Positions 1-8,202 of a stretch of 64,000 nucleotides of DNA are shown piece after piece. Source of the DNA: Pedobacter sp. W3I1. Lineage in GTDB: Bacteria > Bacteroidota > Bacteroidia > Sphingobacteriales > Sphingobacteriaceae. The translations under genes were made by a program, and so were the position numbers. Below the pieces are notes generated by a model, which saw only the letters and a list, made by a program, of their open reading frames with translations, was not told the DNA's origin and ran no database searches. The stretch spans positions 2,294,001 to 2,358,000 of the forward strand of contig NZ_JAUSXN010000001.1 in assembly GCF_030816015.1 (NCBI RefSeq). The letters run 5' to 3'. Within the stretch, counting starts at the first letter, position 1. Every line of letters begins with the position of its first letter.

Positions 1-2
1 CA

Positions 3-563
3 ATTGGTGGTCATATGAAAGAGGGAAACGGTATTTTGGCCGGTGCGCACAACGTCGAGTTGATCTTAAACGAACTTCCGGCAGACGTGGCAATTACGCA
101 TATGCGGCCAAATTCTTTCTATTACAATTTATTTGGTTTTGTAGATATGACCAGATCGCAAGGAATTATTGCTGCCAATTATGGTGGGGAAAGCATTATC
201 CCGTTTGTTTCTCCAATTGATATCGCTGCGGCAGTCGCTGAAGAATTAACTACGCCCTTTAAAGGAAGAAAAACCCGGCCAGTGGCAAGCGAGGACCTTT
301 CTGGTCATGAAACTGCAAGTATTTTAGGTGAGGCCATTGGCAAACCCGATTTGAAATGGGTGGTCATTTCTGATGAAGAAACCTTGAACGGATTAGTTTC
401 CATCGGAATGAACCCGAAAATTGCAGCTGGTTTAGTGGAAATGTATGGTGCGCTTCATAGTGGACGGTTAGCAGAGGACTATTATCAAAACAAACCTGCG
501 GTAATGGGTAAAGTGAAGATGAGAGATTTTGCAAAAGAATTTGCAGCTGCGTACAAACAATGA
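3..563 (+). CDS. NmrA-like NAD(P)-binding protein, 3' part
   Basis: The reading frame is open to the left edge (I-G-G-H precedes the first Met at 15), so this is the C-terminal part of a longer gene and that Met is probably internal. The sequence IGGHMKEGNG followed by HNVE and later MRPNSFYYN is typical of NmrA/HSCARG-type atypical short-chain dehydrogenases, which bind NAD(P)(H) through an N-terminal Rossmann fold lying outside the window. These are usually redox sensors or small-molecule reductases in the cytoplasm. An AraC regulator starts 13 bp downstream and is probably co-transcribed. Family fairly sure; substrate unknown. Confidence 0.8.
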   Translation: MGGHMKEGNGILAGAHNVELILNELPADVAITHMRPNSFYYNLFGFVDMTRSQGIIAANYGGESIIPFVSPIDIAAAVAEELTTPFKGRKTRPVASEDLSGHETASILGEAIGKPDLKWVVISDEETLNGLVSIGMNPKIAAGLVEMYGALHSGRLAEDYYQNKPAVMGKVKMRDFAKEFAAAYKQ

Positions 564-575
564 TTAAATTAGCAT

Positions 576-1493
576 ATGGCAAACACCAGGTTTCACAAGT
601 TTAAAACCATAAGTGAATTTCACAAGTTCAGAGGCTTGCCCAAGCCAGAACATCCGCTAATTAGTGTAATTAATTTGGCTGATGTTAAAAATGTTCCGGA
701 AGGTGAAAACAGTATATTGCTTGATTTTTATTCCATTGCCCTGAAACGAAACTTTGGCGCGAAAATAAGATATGGGCAGCAGGAGTATGATTTTGATGAA
801 GGTATTATGTTTTTTATCTCGCCGGGTCAGGTCTTTCGTATTGAAGTAGAAAAAGATACCCCTTTAAACCAGTCGGGATGGATGCTGCTCATCCATCCTG
901 ACTTTTTATGGAACACAAGTTTGTCCAAGACAATAAAAAAATGCGAGTTTTTTGATTATTCTGTGCACGAAGCACTTTTTCTTTCCGATAAGGAAGAAAA
1001 TACAATCTCGGCCATTATGCATAACATACAACATGAATATCATTCCAATATTGATAAGTTTAGTCAAAATGTTATACTGGCCCAACTGGAGTTATTATTG
1101 ACCTATTCCGATAGGTTTTACAATCGTCAGTTTTTAACCAGGAGAATATCCAATAACACAGTACTCAAAAAATTGGAAGACATCCTTACCGAATATTTTG
1201 AAAATGAGACCATGGTCAAAAATGGATTACCAACTGTCCAGTACGTTGCCGAAACTTTAAATATGTCTCCAAATTACCTGACCGGATTACTTAAGGTGTT
1301 AACTGGTCAGAGTACCCAACAGCATATCCATAACAAATTGATTGAACGGGCAAAAGAAAAATTGTCTGTTACCGGTTTGTCGGTAAGTGAAATCGCCTAC
1401 GAGCTCGGGTTTGAGCATCCGCAGTCTTTTAGCAAGCTGTTTAAATCCAAAACTAAGCTTTCGCCATTGGAATTTAGGGAATCATTTAATTAG
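576..1493 (+). CDS. AraC family transcriptional regulator
   Basis: A 305-residue protein with a cupin-like N-terminal sensor half and a C-terminal double helix-turn-helix (about residues 205-300). HTH hallmarks are VAETLNMSPNYLTGLLK and the second-helix signature SVSEIAYELGFEHPQSFSKLFK, ending in SPLEFRESF. It follows the NmrA-like gene by 13 bp and probably regulates that gene or a nearby redox operon. It belongs to the same subfamily as the regulator at 6517-7413: both open with a P-E-H-P-L motif, are close to 300 residues, and lie just downstream of an oxidoreductase gene. The ligand cannot be read from sequence. Start ATG 576 gives the full expected length. Confidence 0.92.
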   Translation: MANTRFHKFKTISEFHKFRGLPKPEHPLISVINLADVKNVPEGENSILLDFYSIALKRNFGAKIRYGQQEYDFDEGIMFFISPGQVFRIEVEKDTPLNQSGWMLLIHPDFLWNTSLSKTIKKCEFFDYSVHEALFLSDKEENTISAIMHNIQHEYHSNIDKFSQNVILAQLELLLTYSDRFYNRQFLTRRISNNTVLKKLEDILTEYFENETMVKNGLPTVQYVAETLNMSPNYLTGLLKVLTGQSTQQHIHNKLIERAKEKLSVTGLSVSEIAYELGFEHPQSFSKLFKSKTKLSPLEFRESFN

Positions 1494-1547
1494 CTATAAG
1501 GTTTCGAAATCAAACCTTAGCTTAAATGGTTGTTATTATAAAATACT

Positions 1548-2324
1548 ATGTCCAGTTTCAAAAATCTATTTTTTACACTCATGGCCATTTTAGGTCTCTT
1601 ATACAGTTGCGATACGCAAAAACAGGGGCGGCCTCAGGCGATTGGATACGGGCTGTTAACTGTCAATACCCAATTTCCCATCCCCTTATATAGAAGCGAA
1701 GCGGATGAGTTGCCCTTCGATACATTGAAATTTGAGACCAACAAATCTGGCAAGATATTATTTCTCTCGGGTGTCAAGTTAAAACCTTATATCATGAGCG
1801 AGGGGGATTCAGATAAAGAGGGGGAAGAACATACAAAAATGGGATTGGTACGGTTTGGGCCAGAGTTGAAATTTTGTGTAGTGGATACTGGTAAATCTTA
1901 TTTTCGGGTAATAAGCAATCAGGTTAGTAGGGAAGAATTTGTCATCAGAAAGGAACCTGGGGCGGTATATTATGCTGAGGAAAGAATGCTGTCTGACAAT
2001 AACTGCAGCAATTGCCCGGGTTCGAAATATAATCCACGCTGGTATGTATTTGAAACCTGGGAACGTTATTTAAAAAGAGCAGAGTTTATTACTAAAGATA
2101 GCCTGGTCATCTATGATCTTCCTGGCGGCAGGGCGATATTTGAAAATAAGGAACGGACTTTTCTTCCTTTTGCAGTGACGAAGGTTAAGGGGGATTGGAT
2201 TAAAGTGAAAAAGGGATTTGGCAGGGAGTCTAATTTCAGTGCGGGCGAAAACTATGATGGATGGATCAAATGGCGTGAGGGAACGGATATCCTAATTGAT
2301 ATCATAGAAAGGACGTATGAGTAA
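1548..2324 (+). CDS. lipoprotein with possible SH3-like C-terminus
   Basis: A 258-residue protein with a lipoprotein signal: hydrophobic residues 7-19 ending in the lipobox LLYSC, with Cys21 as the lipidation site. It is likely anchored in a periplasm-facing or outer membrane leaflet. The last ~75 residues (IYDLPGGRAIF, FLPFAVTKVKGDWIKVK, DGWIKWREG) have the beta-strand pattern of bacterial SH3-like domains, where W-I-K-V and G-W-I-K-W are common. A C-S-N-C pair near residue 155 may form a disulfide. I do not recognise a named family. It follows the AraC gene by 54 bp but may have its own promoter. Confidence 0.7.
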   Translation: MSSFKNLFFTLMAILGLLYSCDTQKQGRPQAIGYGLLTVNTQFPIPLYRSEADELPFDTLKFETNKSGKILFLSGVKLKPYIMSEGDSDKEGEEHTKMGLVRFGPELKFCVVDTGKSYFRVISNQVSREEFVIRKEPGAVYYAEERMLSDNNCSNCPGSKYNPRWYVFETWERYLKRAEFITKDSLVIYDLPGGRAIFENKERTFLPFAVTKVKGDWIKVKKGFGRESNFSAGENYDGWIKWREGTDILIDIIERTYE

Positions 2325-2525
2325 ACTTAGATGACAGGTAAATGGAACGGACTCAATTCGATACTGGTGGATACCTACAAAAACTCCCTTAGCGTCTCAC
2401 CCTGTCGATTTAGAATTAATGCGGTGAAAGTAATGGGATTAATATGCCTGATTAATAGAGCGTTATTTAAAATAAAAAACGAGACAAACAACGGAAGAAC
2501 TGAATTATCTCATGAGGTGCTCCCG

Positions 2526-2609
2526 ATGAGACCTTTAACGGATTTTTTTATCGAAGATTTAAAGAGAATTGCAGATTTGAAGATTCCTAGGAATGAGTCA
2601 AAGAAATGA
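2526..2609 (+). pseudogene. 3' remnant of an unidentified coding gene (copy 1)
   Basis: The sequence reading RPLTDFFIEDLKRIADLKI is matched by a second copy at 21704-21769 reading RPLTNFFIEDLKRIADLKI. At DNA level the copies differ almost only at third codon positions (CCT/CCA, ATC/ATT, TTA/TTG, AAG/AAA, AGA/CGG, GCA/GCG). That pattern means the segment was once translated and under protein-level selection. The upstream part of the open frame (from 2331) has no protein-like character, so I treat this as the surviving C-terminal end of a lost gene. Parent family not recognised. Confidence 0.5.
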
Positions 2610-2651
2610 TATCAAATTTTAGAGTTCGATGTATTTACAATTGTTTACTGA

Positions 2652-2679
2652 GAGGGTTCGAGCCCCATCATCGACCCGT
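2652..2679 (+). other. tRNA T-arm-like fragment 1
   Basis: The bases gggttcgagcccc followed by atcatcgaccc resemble the T loop (GGTTCGA) and acceptor 3' side of a tRNA, but no D arm or anticodon arm precedes them. A second similar fragment lies about 110 bp downstream. This may be a scar of an integration event at a tRNA 3' end, or chance. Not a functional tRNA. Confidence 0.35.
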
Positions 2680-2681
2680 AG

Positions 2682-2711
2682 GCCTTTTAAGATATCTTAA
2701 AGGGCTTTTTT
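2682..2711 (+). terminator. intrinsic terminator
   Basis: A 12-bp inverted repeat (gccttttaagat / atcttaaagggc, one T.G wobble) is followed directly by TTTTTTG and a further T run. It is oriented to stop plus-strand transcription from the lipoprotein region before the convergent HxlR gene. Confidence 0.65.
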
Positions 2712-2763
2712 GTTTTTAAGCCATTTTAAAATCGTTGAATAATGGCTGTGGAAGCCGATTTTT

Positions 2764-2796
2764 GGTTCGAGCCCCTTATCCGCACCCTGACGGTGC
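2764..2796 (+). other. tRNA T-arm-like fragment 2 with small hairpin
   Basis: ggttcgagcccc recurs here and is followed by ttatccgcacc, again like a tRNA 3' end without the rest of the molecule. The overlapping hairpin GCACC-ctgac-GGTGC (2782-2796) precedes an A/T-rich stretch with T runs and could add to termination. The rest of the 2610-2947 gap holds nothing else I can support. Confidence 0.3.
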
Positions 2797-2947
2797 AAAA
2801 GTTTTCTGTTTTATTTTTTTTCTTTTATAACGTATTGTTGTTTGGTTATTTGCATAATAAATATGTGCTTTTTTTTTCGATGTTTAATTAGGTTACGAGC
2901 CAGGCAACTAGATAATCCAGAATAAAACCAAGAAGCTATATTTCGTA

Positions 2948-3313
2948 TTACAAGCTTATTGGTTTTACATCGTGAAAAATTTTCTGACGGTGGTTTATCC
3001 CCCAGTCTTTCATTGCATAGATAATTGGCGTCAAGGTATCTGCATAAGGTTCAAGATGGTAAGAAATTTTCACTGGATAATCTTCAACTATCTCTCTTTT
3101 AATCAATTTGTGCTGCTCAAGGTCTTTGAGTTCTTTAGCCAATACCTTCGGTGTCAGTCCAGGAATACTTTCCTGAATGTCCGTAAATCGGCTATTACCA
3201 ACACCTATTGAAATAATGATTGGTAATTTCCATTTGCCATTAATAACTTCTAGTGTGTCCCTAACAGGTTTCACAGTATTCAAACACTCGCAGTAAACTT
3301 TCTTTTTTGCCAT
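2948..3313 (-). CDS. HxlR family transcriptional regulator
   Basis: A 121-residue winged-helix regulator. The N-terminal C-E-C motif is followed by the HxlR core (INGKWKLPIIISIGVGNSRF, then IPGLTPKVLAKELKDLEQ and YPVKISYHLEP). HxlR proteins often sense electrophiles or quinones through an N-terminal cysteine; here Cys8 and/or Cys10 are candidates. I chose the Met at 3313. An upstream in-frame Met at 3358 would put the 3331-3350 palindrome inside the coding region. The protein diverges from the luciferase-like monooxygenase gene and probably represses it and itself. Confidence 0.9.
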   Translation of the reverse strand: MAKKKVYCECLNTVKPVRDTLEVINGKWKLPIIISIGVGNSRFTDIQESIPGLTPKVLAKELKDLEQHKLIKREIVEDYPVKISYHLEPYADTLTPIIYAMKDWGINHRQKIFHDVKPISL

Positions 3314-3330
3314 AAACAACACTTTAAAAC

Positions 3331-3350
3331 TACTTTCCTTTGGGAAAGTA
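3331..3350. promoter_or_regulatory. palindromic operator, probable HxlR site
   Basis: A perfect inverted repeat with 8-bp arms TACTTTCC and GGAAAGTA around a 4-bp TTTG centre. It lies between the HxlR start (3313) and the monooxygenase promoter. The TACT...AGTA ends match the general pattern of operators of YodB/HxlR-type regulators. Inference: autoregulation plus control of the divergent gene. Confidence 0.7.
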
Positions 3351-3375
3351 CTATACAAAGGAAAGCAATTTTAAC

Positions 3376-3383
3376 TAATTTTG
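3376..3383 (+). promoter_or_regulatory. Bacteroidota -7 box for monooxygenase gene
   Basis: TAATTTTG fits the TAnnTTTG -7 consensus. It predicts transcription starting around 3388-3390, downstream of a possible TTG start at 3381 and upstream of the ATG at 3405. No convincing -33 element is seen at the usual distance. Confidence 0.5.
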
Positions 3384-3404
3384 CAAAACAATCTGTTCGG
3401 AATT

Positions 3405-4730
3405 ATGGAAGTAGTTAAAAAAATGCTCATTGGGTTACACCTCGGTAATGGATATGGTTCCCAATCTGGAGCCTGGCGTTTTCCTGGGGTTGACCCCGAA
3501 AGTTACACCAGTTTTGATACTCGTGTAAAACAGGCTCAAGCTGCGGAACGTGGTAAATTTCAATTTATATTTCTCCCTGATGGTCCCGGTGCTATTATGG
3601 CGGATATTGATACCGAATCGCCACCTTTTAATTTGGACGTGATGATGACTTTGGCGGCTGTTGCTAGAGAAACCGAGCGTATTGGTTTGGTAGCGACGGG
3701 TTCTACCACTTTTAATGAACCTTTCAATCTGGCAAGACAGTTTAAGGCATTGGATGTGATGAGCCACGGTCGTGCCGGTTGGAATGCGATTACTTCCAGT
3801 GGAGAAGATGTTGCAGCAAATTACGGACGAAAAATTCCGTCAAGCGAAGATCGTTATGGCCGGGCCCATGAGGTTATCCAATTAATCCAGTCTCTTTGGG
3901 GCAGTTGGGGAAAAGATGCCTGGATTCATAATCAACAAACCGGACAGTTTACAAACAAAGATCAAATCCTTCCGATTAATTTACAAGGCAAATATGTAGG
4001 TTCAAGAGGGCCGCTTTATATTCCACCATCGGAGCAAGGTCAGCCTATTATTTTTCACGCAGGCGGGAGTCCGAATGCACACGAATTGGCAGGACGTTTT
4101 GCCAATGTGGTTATTGGTGCAGCTTTTACCATTGAAGATGCACGTGCCCAACGAAATGCTTTTAGGGCAGCAGCCAAAAGTTTCGGACGTGACCCTGATG
4201 AAATCAAATATATTCCCGGATTGATGACCACCATTGCTAAAGACAGACGTACCGCACTCGACCGTCGAATTCAATTAACAGAACGTCAATTTCCACAAAG
4301 AATCAGCTATTTGCAGCAAATGTTGGGTATTCCCCTTGATGCTGCTCAGTTAAACGAGCCAATTTCAAAATCCTTGTTAGAAAATGCCCGTCCGTCCCGC
4401 TACGACCCTCGTTCTGCAAACGCATTAAAAATCGCAAAAGAAGGTTGGAGCCTTCGTGATATTCTTGCCCACGGCGTGATCGATTATCATCCCGTAATTG
4501 TAGGTACGGGAATTGAAGCGGCAAATCATATGCAAGAATGGTTTGAAGCAGGTGCTGCCGATGGATTTTGGATTTCGCCGGATGTTAATTTCGATGGAAT
4601 TGATGCTTTTGTGGACGAAGTAGTTCCTGTTTTACAGGAGCGCGGACTTTTCCATCAGGATTATGAAGGCAAAACTTTACGTAATAATCTTGATGTACCG
4701 GATCAGTACGGAATTGATCCTCGTGTTTAA
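3405..4730 (+). CDS. FMN-dependent luciferase-like monooxygenase (NtaA/SnaA/DszA type)
   Basis: About 441 residues with the full (beta/alpha)8 luciferase-like fold of the NtaA/SnaA/DszA class. Visible features are a short N-terminal strand MLIGLHLG, FIFLPDGPGAIM, the conserved GLVATGSTTFNEPFNLAR segment, and SHGRAGWNAITSSGEDVAANYG, the family's diagnostic flavin-site block. Family members oxidise aromatic, organosulfur or chelator substrates with FMNH2 supplied by a reductase. The following dehydrogenase gene (30 bp downstream) may be a partner. ATG 3405 is preferred over the upstream TTG because of the promoter position; ATG 3423 is also possible. Probably derepressed when the HxlR regulator senses its ligand. 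Confidence 0.88.
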   Translation: MEVVKKMLIGLHLGNGYGSQSGAWRFPGVDPESYTSFDTRVKQAQAAERGKFQFIFLPDGPGAIMADIDTESPPFNLDVMMTLAAVARETERIGLVATGSTTFNEPFNLARQFKALDVMSHGRAGWNAITSSGEDVAANYGRKIPSSEDRYGRAHEVIQLIQSLWGSWGKDAWIHNQQTGQFTNKDQILPINLQGKYVGSRGPLYIPPSEQGQPIIFHAGGSPNAHELAGRFANVVIGAAFTIEDARAQRNAFRAAAKSFGRDPDEIKYIPGLMTTIAKDRRTALDRRIQLTERQFPQRISYLQQMLGIPLDAAQLNEPISKSLLENARPSRYDPRSANALKIAKEGWSLRDILAHGVIDYHPVIVGTGIEAANHMQEWFEAGAADGFWISPDVNFDGIDAFVDEVVPVLQERGLFHQDYEGKTLRNNLDVPDQYGIDPRV

Positions 4731-4760
4731 ATCTAATCTAAACGAATAAATTCACATACA

Positions 4761-5516
4761 ATGAAAATAGGAATAATAGGTACCGGCGCAATAGGCGGTA
4801 CAATCGCAAAGAAAATGGCTGAAGCCGGTCACAGTGTAAAAATTAATAATTCAGATGACGCAGATAAATTAAATGCACGTGCTGAGGAATTAGGTGTAAC
4901 GGCTGCAAATAAGAAAGATGTGGTGAAAGATGTAGATGTCATCATTTTATCTTTGCCGACCATCGCAATCCCAACTTTACCCAAAGATTTGTTCGCAGAC
5001 GTTCCGGAGAATGTAATTGTGGTTGATACCTCCAATTACTATCCTTTCCGTGATGCCGATATTGAAGAGATCAAAAATGGAAAGGTGGAAAGTATCTGGG
5101 TGTCTGAGCAGCTGGGAAGACCTGTGATCAAAGCTTTCAATAATTTATTGGCAGAAACACTGGCAAGTGGCGGAAAAGAACCAGGTGCTGAAGACAGAAC
5201 AGCAATGGCTGTGGCCGGAGATGACGCCGAAGCAAAAAAGGTGATTGCCGGATTAGTTAATGATGCGGGTTATGATGCAGTTGATTCAGGGAGTCTTTCA
5301 GAATCCTGGAGGCACCAGCCGGGAACGCCAGCCTACTGTACAGAATTAAATGCAGAAGAATTAAAACAGGCATTGGCTGATGGCGTTAAAGAAGAGGCAC
5401 CTGTTTTAAGAGATAAAGCTATTGCAGATCTTTCTGCGTTACCATCCTATCCATCCCATCCCGATGTTGTTAAATTCAATAGGGCATTGTTTGAAAAAAA
5501 TCCTGGGACAAAATAA
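4761..5516 (+). CDS. F420/NADP oxidoreductase-like NAD(P)-binding protein
   Basis: A 251-residue protein opening with a Rossmann dinucleotide-binding motif, MKIGIIGTGAIGGTIAKKM, typical of the NADPH-dependent F420 reductase / pyrroline-5-carboxylate reductase-like N-terminal family. VDVIILSLPTIAIP and VIVVDTSNYYP continue the fold, and VIKAFNNLLAETL matches the related dinucleotide-binding proteins. Bacteroidota generally lack F420, so an NADPH-dependent reductase of another substrate is more likely. It sits 30 bp after the luciferase-like gene and is probably in the same HxlR-controlled operon. Confidence 0.85.
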   Translation: MKIGIIGTGAIGGTIAKKMAEAGHSVKINNSDDADKLNARAEELGVTAANKKDVVKDVDVIILSLPTIAIPTLPKDLFADVPENVIVVDTSNYYPFRDADIEEIKNGKVESIWVSEQLGRPVIKAFNNLLAETLASGGKEPGAEDRTAMAVAGDDAEAKKVIAGLVNDAGYDAVDSGSLSESWRHQPGTPAYCTELNAEELKQALADGVKEEAPVLRDKAIADLSALPSYPSHPDVVKFNRALFEKNPGTK

Positions 5517-5602
5517 AATATAGAATTATCAGAGGAGCGGCATTTCGTTAAAATGTTTCATTATTGCCTACTTCTGTATCACTATAATGCTTATTAACTC
5601 CA

Positions 5603-5610
5603 TAATTTTG
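5603..5610 (+). promoter_or_regulatory. -7 box upstream of SDR gene
   Basis: TAATTTTG fits TAnnTTTG and lies 30 bp before the SDR start, suggesting this gene has its own promoter. No clear -33 partner. Confidence 0.4.
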
Positions 5611-5639
5611 CTTATATCAAATAGCTAAAAAATAAAATA

Positions 5640-6458
5640 ATGGCAAAGACAATTTTTATAACAGGAGCATCCCGTGGGTTCGGAAGGATCTGGACAGAAG
5701 CATTTCTAAAACGTGGTGATAATGTAGTGGCAACAGTTCGTAACCTTGATGCATTAACAGCATTAACTAAAGAATTTCCATCAAACTTATTGGTGCTAAA
5801 ACTTGATGTTACGGATAAAAAAGCAAGTTTTGAAGCAACCGAAGCTGCAAAAAAACACTTTGGAACAATCGATGTACTAATAAATAATGCAGGCTTTGGG
5901 CACGTTGGAGCTGTGGAAGAGCTGGACGAGAAAGATGTAAGGGCACAATTTGAAACCAATGTATTGGGTTCATTATGGACTATTCAAGCGGTTTTACCAA
6001 TTATGCGTGAGCAAAAGTCGGGGCAGATCATTCAGCTTTCCAGTGCATTGGGAATTAATACAGTTCCATTAATGGGAATATACAGTGCTGCTAAATTTGC
6101 TGTTGAAGGCCTTACAGAAACATTGGCTAGCGAAGTGAGTGGTTTTGGTATTAAAGTAACAATAGTTGAACCGGGTGGATACACCACAGATTTCTTTGGA
6201 AGCAATTCCCTTGCAGTAAGTTCATCCGTTTCTGCTTACGATGCGATAAGAAAATATTTTTATGAGCATGCGGGAGATCAAGATTCTGGTAACCCTGTAG
6301 CTACAGCTGTTGCTATTTTAAGTTTGGTAGATGCTGATAATCCACCACTGCGATTAACTTTGGGTAAAATTGCTTTCCCTTGGATAAAACACACTTACGA
6401 AGAGCGTCTTAAAACATGGGAATCATGGCAGGATGTATCTGTGGCAGCACATGGTTAA
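5640..6458 (+). CDS. SDR family NAD(P)-dependent oxidoreductase
   Basis: A 272-residue classical short-chain dehydrogenase. It has the cofactor motif TGASRGFG at residues 8-15, NNAG near residue 83, the catalytic Ser in IIQLSSALG, and Tyr-x-x-x-Lys in IYSAAKFA. VEPGGYTTDF is the usual post-catalytic PG motif. An Arg in the glycine-rich loop and a further Arg at the end of strand 2 (TVRN) favour NADPH. The substrate is not predictable. The AraC regulator 58 bp downstream is the likely partner regulator, repeating the oxidoreductase-AraC pattern at the left end of the window. Confidence 0.92.
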   Translation: MAKTIFITGASRGFGRIWTEAFLKRGDNVVATVRNLDALTALTKEFPSNLLVLKLDVTDKKASFEATEAAKKHFGTIDVLINNAGFGHVGAVEELDEKDVRAQFETNVLGSLWTIQAVLPIMREQKSGQIIQLSSALGINTVPLMGIYSAAKFAVEGLTETLASEVSGFGIKVTIVEPGGYTTDFFGSNSLAVSSSVSAYDAIRKYFYEHAGDQDSGNPVATAVAILSLVDADNPPLRLTLGKIAFPWIKHTYEERLKTWESWQDVSVAAHG

Positions 6459-6516
6459 TACAAGTTTAATCAGCAGCGCCTGGATTTGCGGGTTCTGCTG
6501 TTATAATTGATAAACA

Positions 6517-7413
6517 ATGGATCACTTTAATAAATTAAGCGAGCTGCATGAAGCGCTTGGTGTTAAGCCACCAGAGCACCCGCTCTTTAGCGTGGCATAT
6601 GGCGAACGGGACAGCTGTGACGGTAATAGCGTAATCGAATTTTCTTCGGCATTTTACATCATGGGTTTTAAGAAGCTGAGATCGGGCAGTATGCAATATG
6701 GAAAGACAAAATATGACCATGACCGTGGTTCGATGTCTTTTGTTAAGCCCCATCAAAAGGTAGTATTCAAAAATGTGGAACTCGAGGAGAAGGGATTTCT
6801 GATTCTTATTCATGAAGACTTTCTGCCGGGAACAGTGCTTTACAGCGAAATAAAAAAATACGGTTATTTCGATTACGAGGTCAATGAGGCATTACACCTT
6901 TCGCCTTCCGAGGAGGACATCATATGGAATTTGTATTTCAGCATTGAAAAAGAATACAACAATAACACTGATGAACTGAGCAAGGCCATCATCGTTAGCC
7001 ATCTTGACTCCATGCTTAAATATGCACAGCGCTTTTACAAAAGGCAGTTCATCAATCGCACACAATTATCTGGCTCAACAATTACAAAGTTCAATGCGCT
7101 GCTGGCCATTAACTTTGAAGAAAGAAAAATTAATGAAATTGGATTACCCACAGTAGCGCTAATGGCTGAAAAGCTAAATATATCTTCCCGCTATCTTACT
7201 GATCTGCTAAAGGAAGAAACGGGAAAAACGGCACTGGAGCTTATTCATCTTTTCCTGATTGGTGAGGCAAAAAACCTATTGGCGGAAGGGGAGTTGAATG
7301 TATCTGAGATTTCACATCTGCTTGGCTTTGAAAACACAACTTATTTTTCCCGACTTTTTAAAAAAGAAGTAGGCACTTCTCCCAATAAATTCAAGGAACA
7401 CTTCTTAAATTAA
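6517..7413 (+). CDS. AraC family transcriptional regulator
   Basis: 298 residues, same subfamily as 576-1493 (shared P-E-H-P-L near residue 20, the Y-G-K-T-K-Y-D-H cupin segment, RFYKRQFINR before the DNA-binding half). The C-terminal HTH contains VALMAEKLNISSRYLTDLLK and LNVSEISHLLGFENTTYFSRLFK, ending SPNKFKEHFL. It likely controls the adjacent SDR gene. An OsmC pseudogene follows 64 bp later. Confidence 0.92.
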   Translation: MDHFNKLSELHEALGVKPPEHPLFSVAYGERDSCDGNSVIEFSSAFYIMGFKKLRSGSMQYGKTKYDHDRGSMSFVKPHQKVVFKNVELEEKGFLILIHEDFLPGTVLYSEIKKYGYFDYEVNEALHLSPSEEDIIWNLYFSIEKEYNNNTDELSKAIIVSHLDSMLKYAQRFYKRQFINRTQLSGSTITKFNALLAINFEERKINEIGLPTVALMAEKLNISSRYLTDLLKEETGKTALELIHLFLIGEAKNLLAEGELNVSEISHLLGFENTTYFSRLFKKEVGTSPNKFKEHFLN

Positions 7414-7477
7414 TAGAAACCGTGAATAACATAATACACCATTACCGTAATTAAACTTAAGACTAAGCATTAACAAA

Positions 7478-7923
7478 ATGAAGCGCACAGCAAAGCCCAT
7501 CGGTCCGGCACTATAAAAGAAGGTAAAGGGGCTGCTGACTACCCAAAGTGGAATTCTAAACAAGACTAATTTCAGTTCTAAGACTCATCTGGAAGAACAT
7601 CAAAAGGGAACAAACCCCGGAGAATTATTGGCTGCAGCACATTCAGCATGCTTTACCATGGCCGTTAGTTTTGCATTCAGAAAAAGGACTAAATCCAGCA
7701 TCATTGGATACTGAAGCCATATTGACAATGAAAAGGTTTTGCAATAACTGGGATGCATCTTTCAATCTCCGGGGCTGTGCCAGGTGTTAGCGCAGATGAA
7801 TTTGAAACTATTATAAAAGGTGCAGATAAAAATTGCTTAATCTCTAAAGTGTTGAATGTTCCAATCAGTTTGGAAGCACATTGTTGCTTCACTGAGGTGA
7901 GAATGTTACCCATAAAACCCTAA
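7478..7923 (+). pseudogene. OsmC/Ohr family peroxiredoxin-like, frameshifted
   Basis: Reading across three frames recovers a nearly complete OsmC protein: MKRTAK, then SGTIKEGKG, then NPGELLAAAHSACFTMAVSF with the family's catalytic Cys context, then EKGLNPASLDTEA, ITGMHLSISGAVPGVSADEF and KNCLISKVLNVPISLEA, with the end at TAA 7921-7923. At least four frame changes are needed (near 7493, 7530, 7680 and 7732), mostly by homopolymer runs. OsmC/Ohr proteins reduce organic hydroperoxides. The gene is broken unless the runs are sequencing errors. Confidence 0.8.
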
Positions 7924-7964
7924 TCTATAGGTAATGTAACATTATTAATAGTTAATCTATGGAT

Positions 7965-7995
7965 TTTGTAGATTAAATATTTATCAATATGTTTG
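7965..7995 (+). promoter_or_regulatory. probable promoter of the SusC/Sox-like operon
   Basis: TTTG-like -33 element (TTG at 7966-7968) and TATGTTTG (7988-7995, TAnnTTTG) spaced by 19 bp, the expected Bacteroidota arrangement. It would give a leader of roughly 320 nt before the SusC start at 8323. No gene is seen between 7924 and 8322. Confidence 0.5.
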
Positions 7996-8202
7996 CATTG
8001 ATCATGAATGCAATAATAACTCCCAAAAGCTCTTCTATCTCTGATATTAATATTGAACAATTTGTTTTGGACGTTTATATCTACGGGAATATGTGCTGTT
8101 GTTGATTTGATTTCCTCCGAATACCATAGGCCAAAGGCGATTGCATATTAAAACCTGACCACCAATTCCCACAATATGTATTGAAATCCTTATTTAAAAA
8201 AC

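Noticed and set aside
2331..2525. 92-residue open frame at 2331-2609 as a real gene
   Set aside because: Its first two thirds have no protein-like pattern, and the supported part is only the shared end from 2526.
3314..3358. Longer N-terminus for the HxlR regulator
   Set aside because: The extra residues are encoded by the perfect operator palindrome and are not conserved-looking; Met 3313 gives the usual family length.
3381..3404. TTG start for the luciferase-like monooxygenase
   Set aside because: It would place the start codon inside the -7 box and before the expected transcription start; ATG 3405 fits better.
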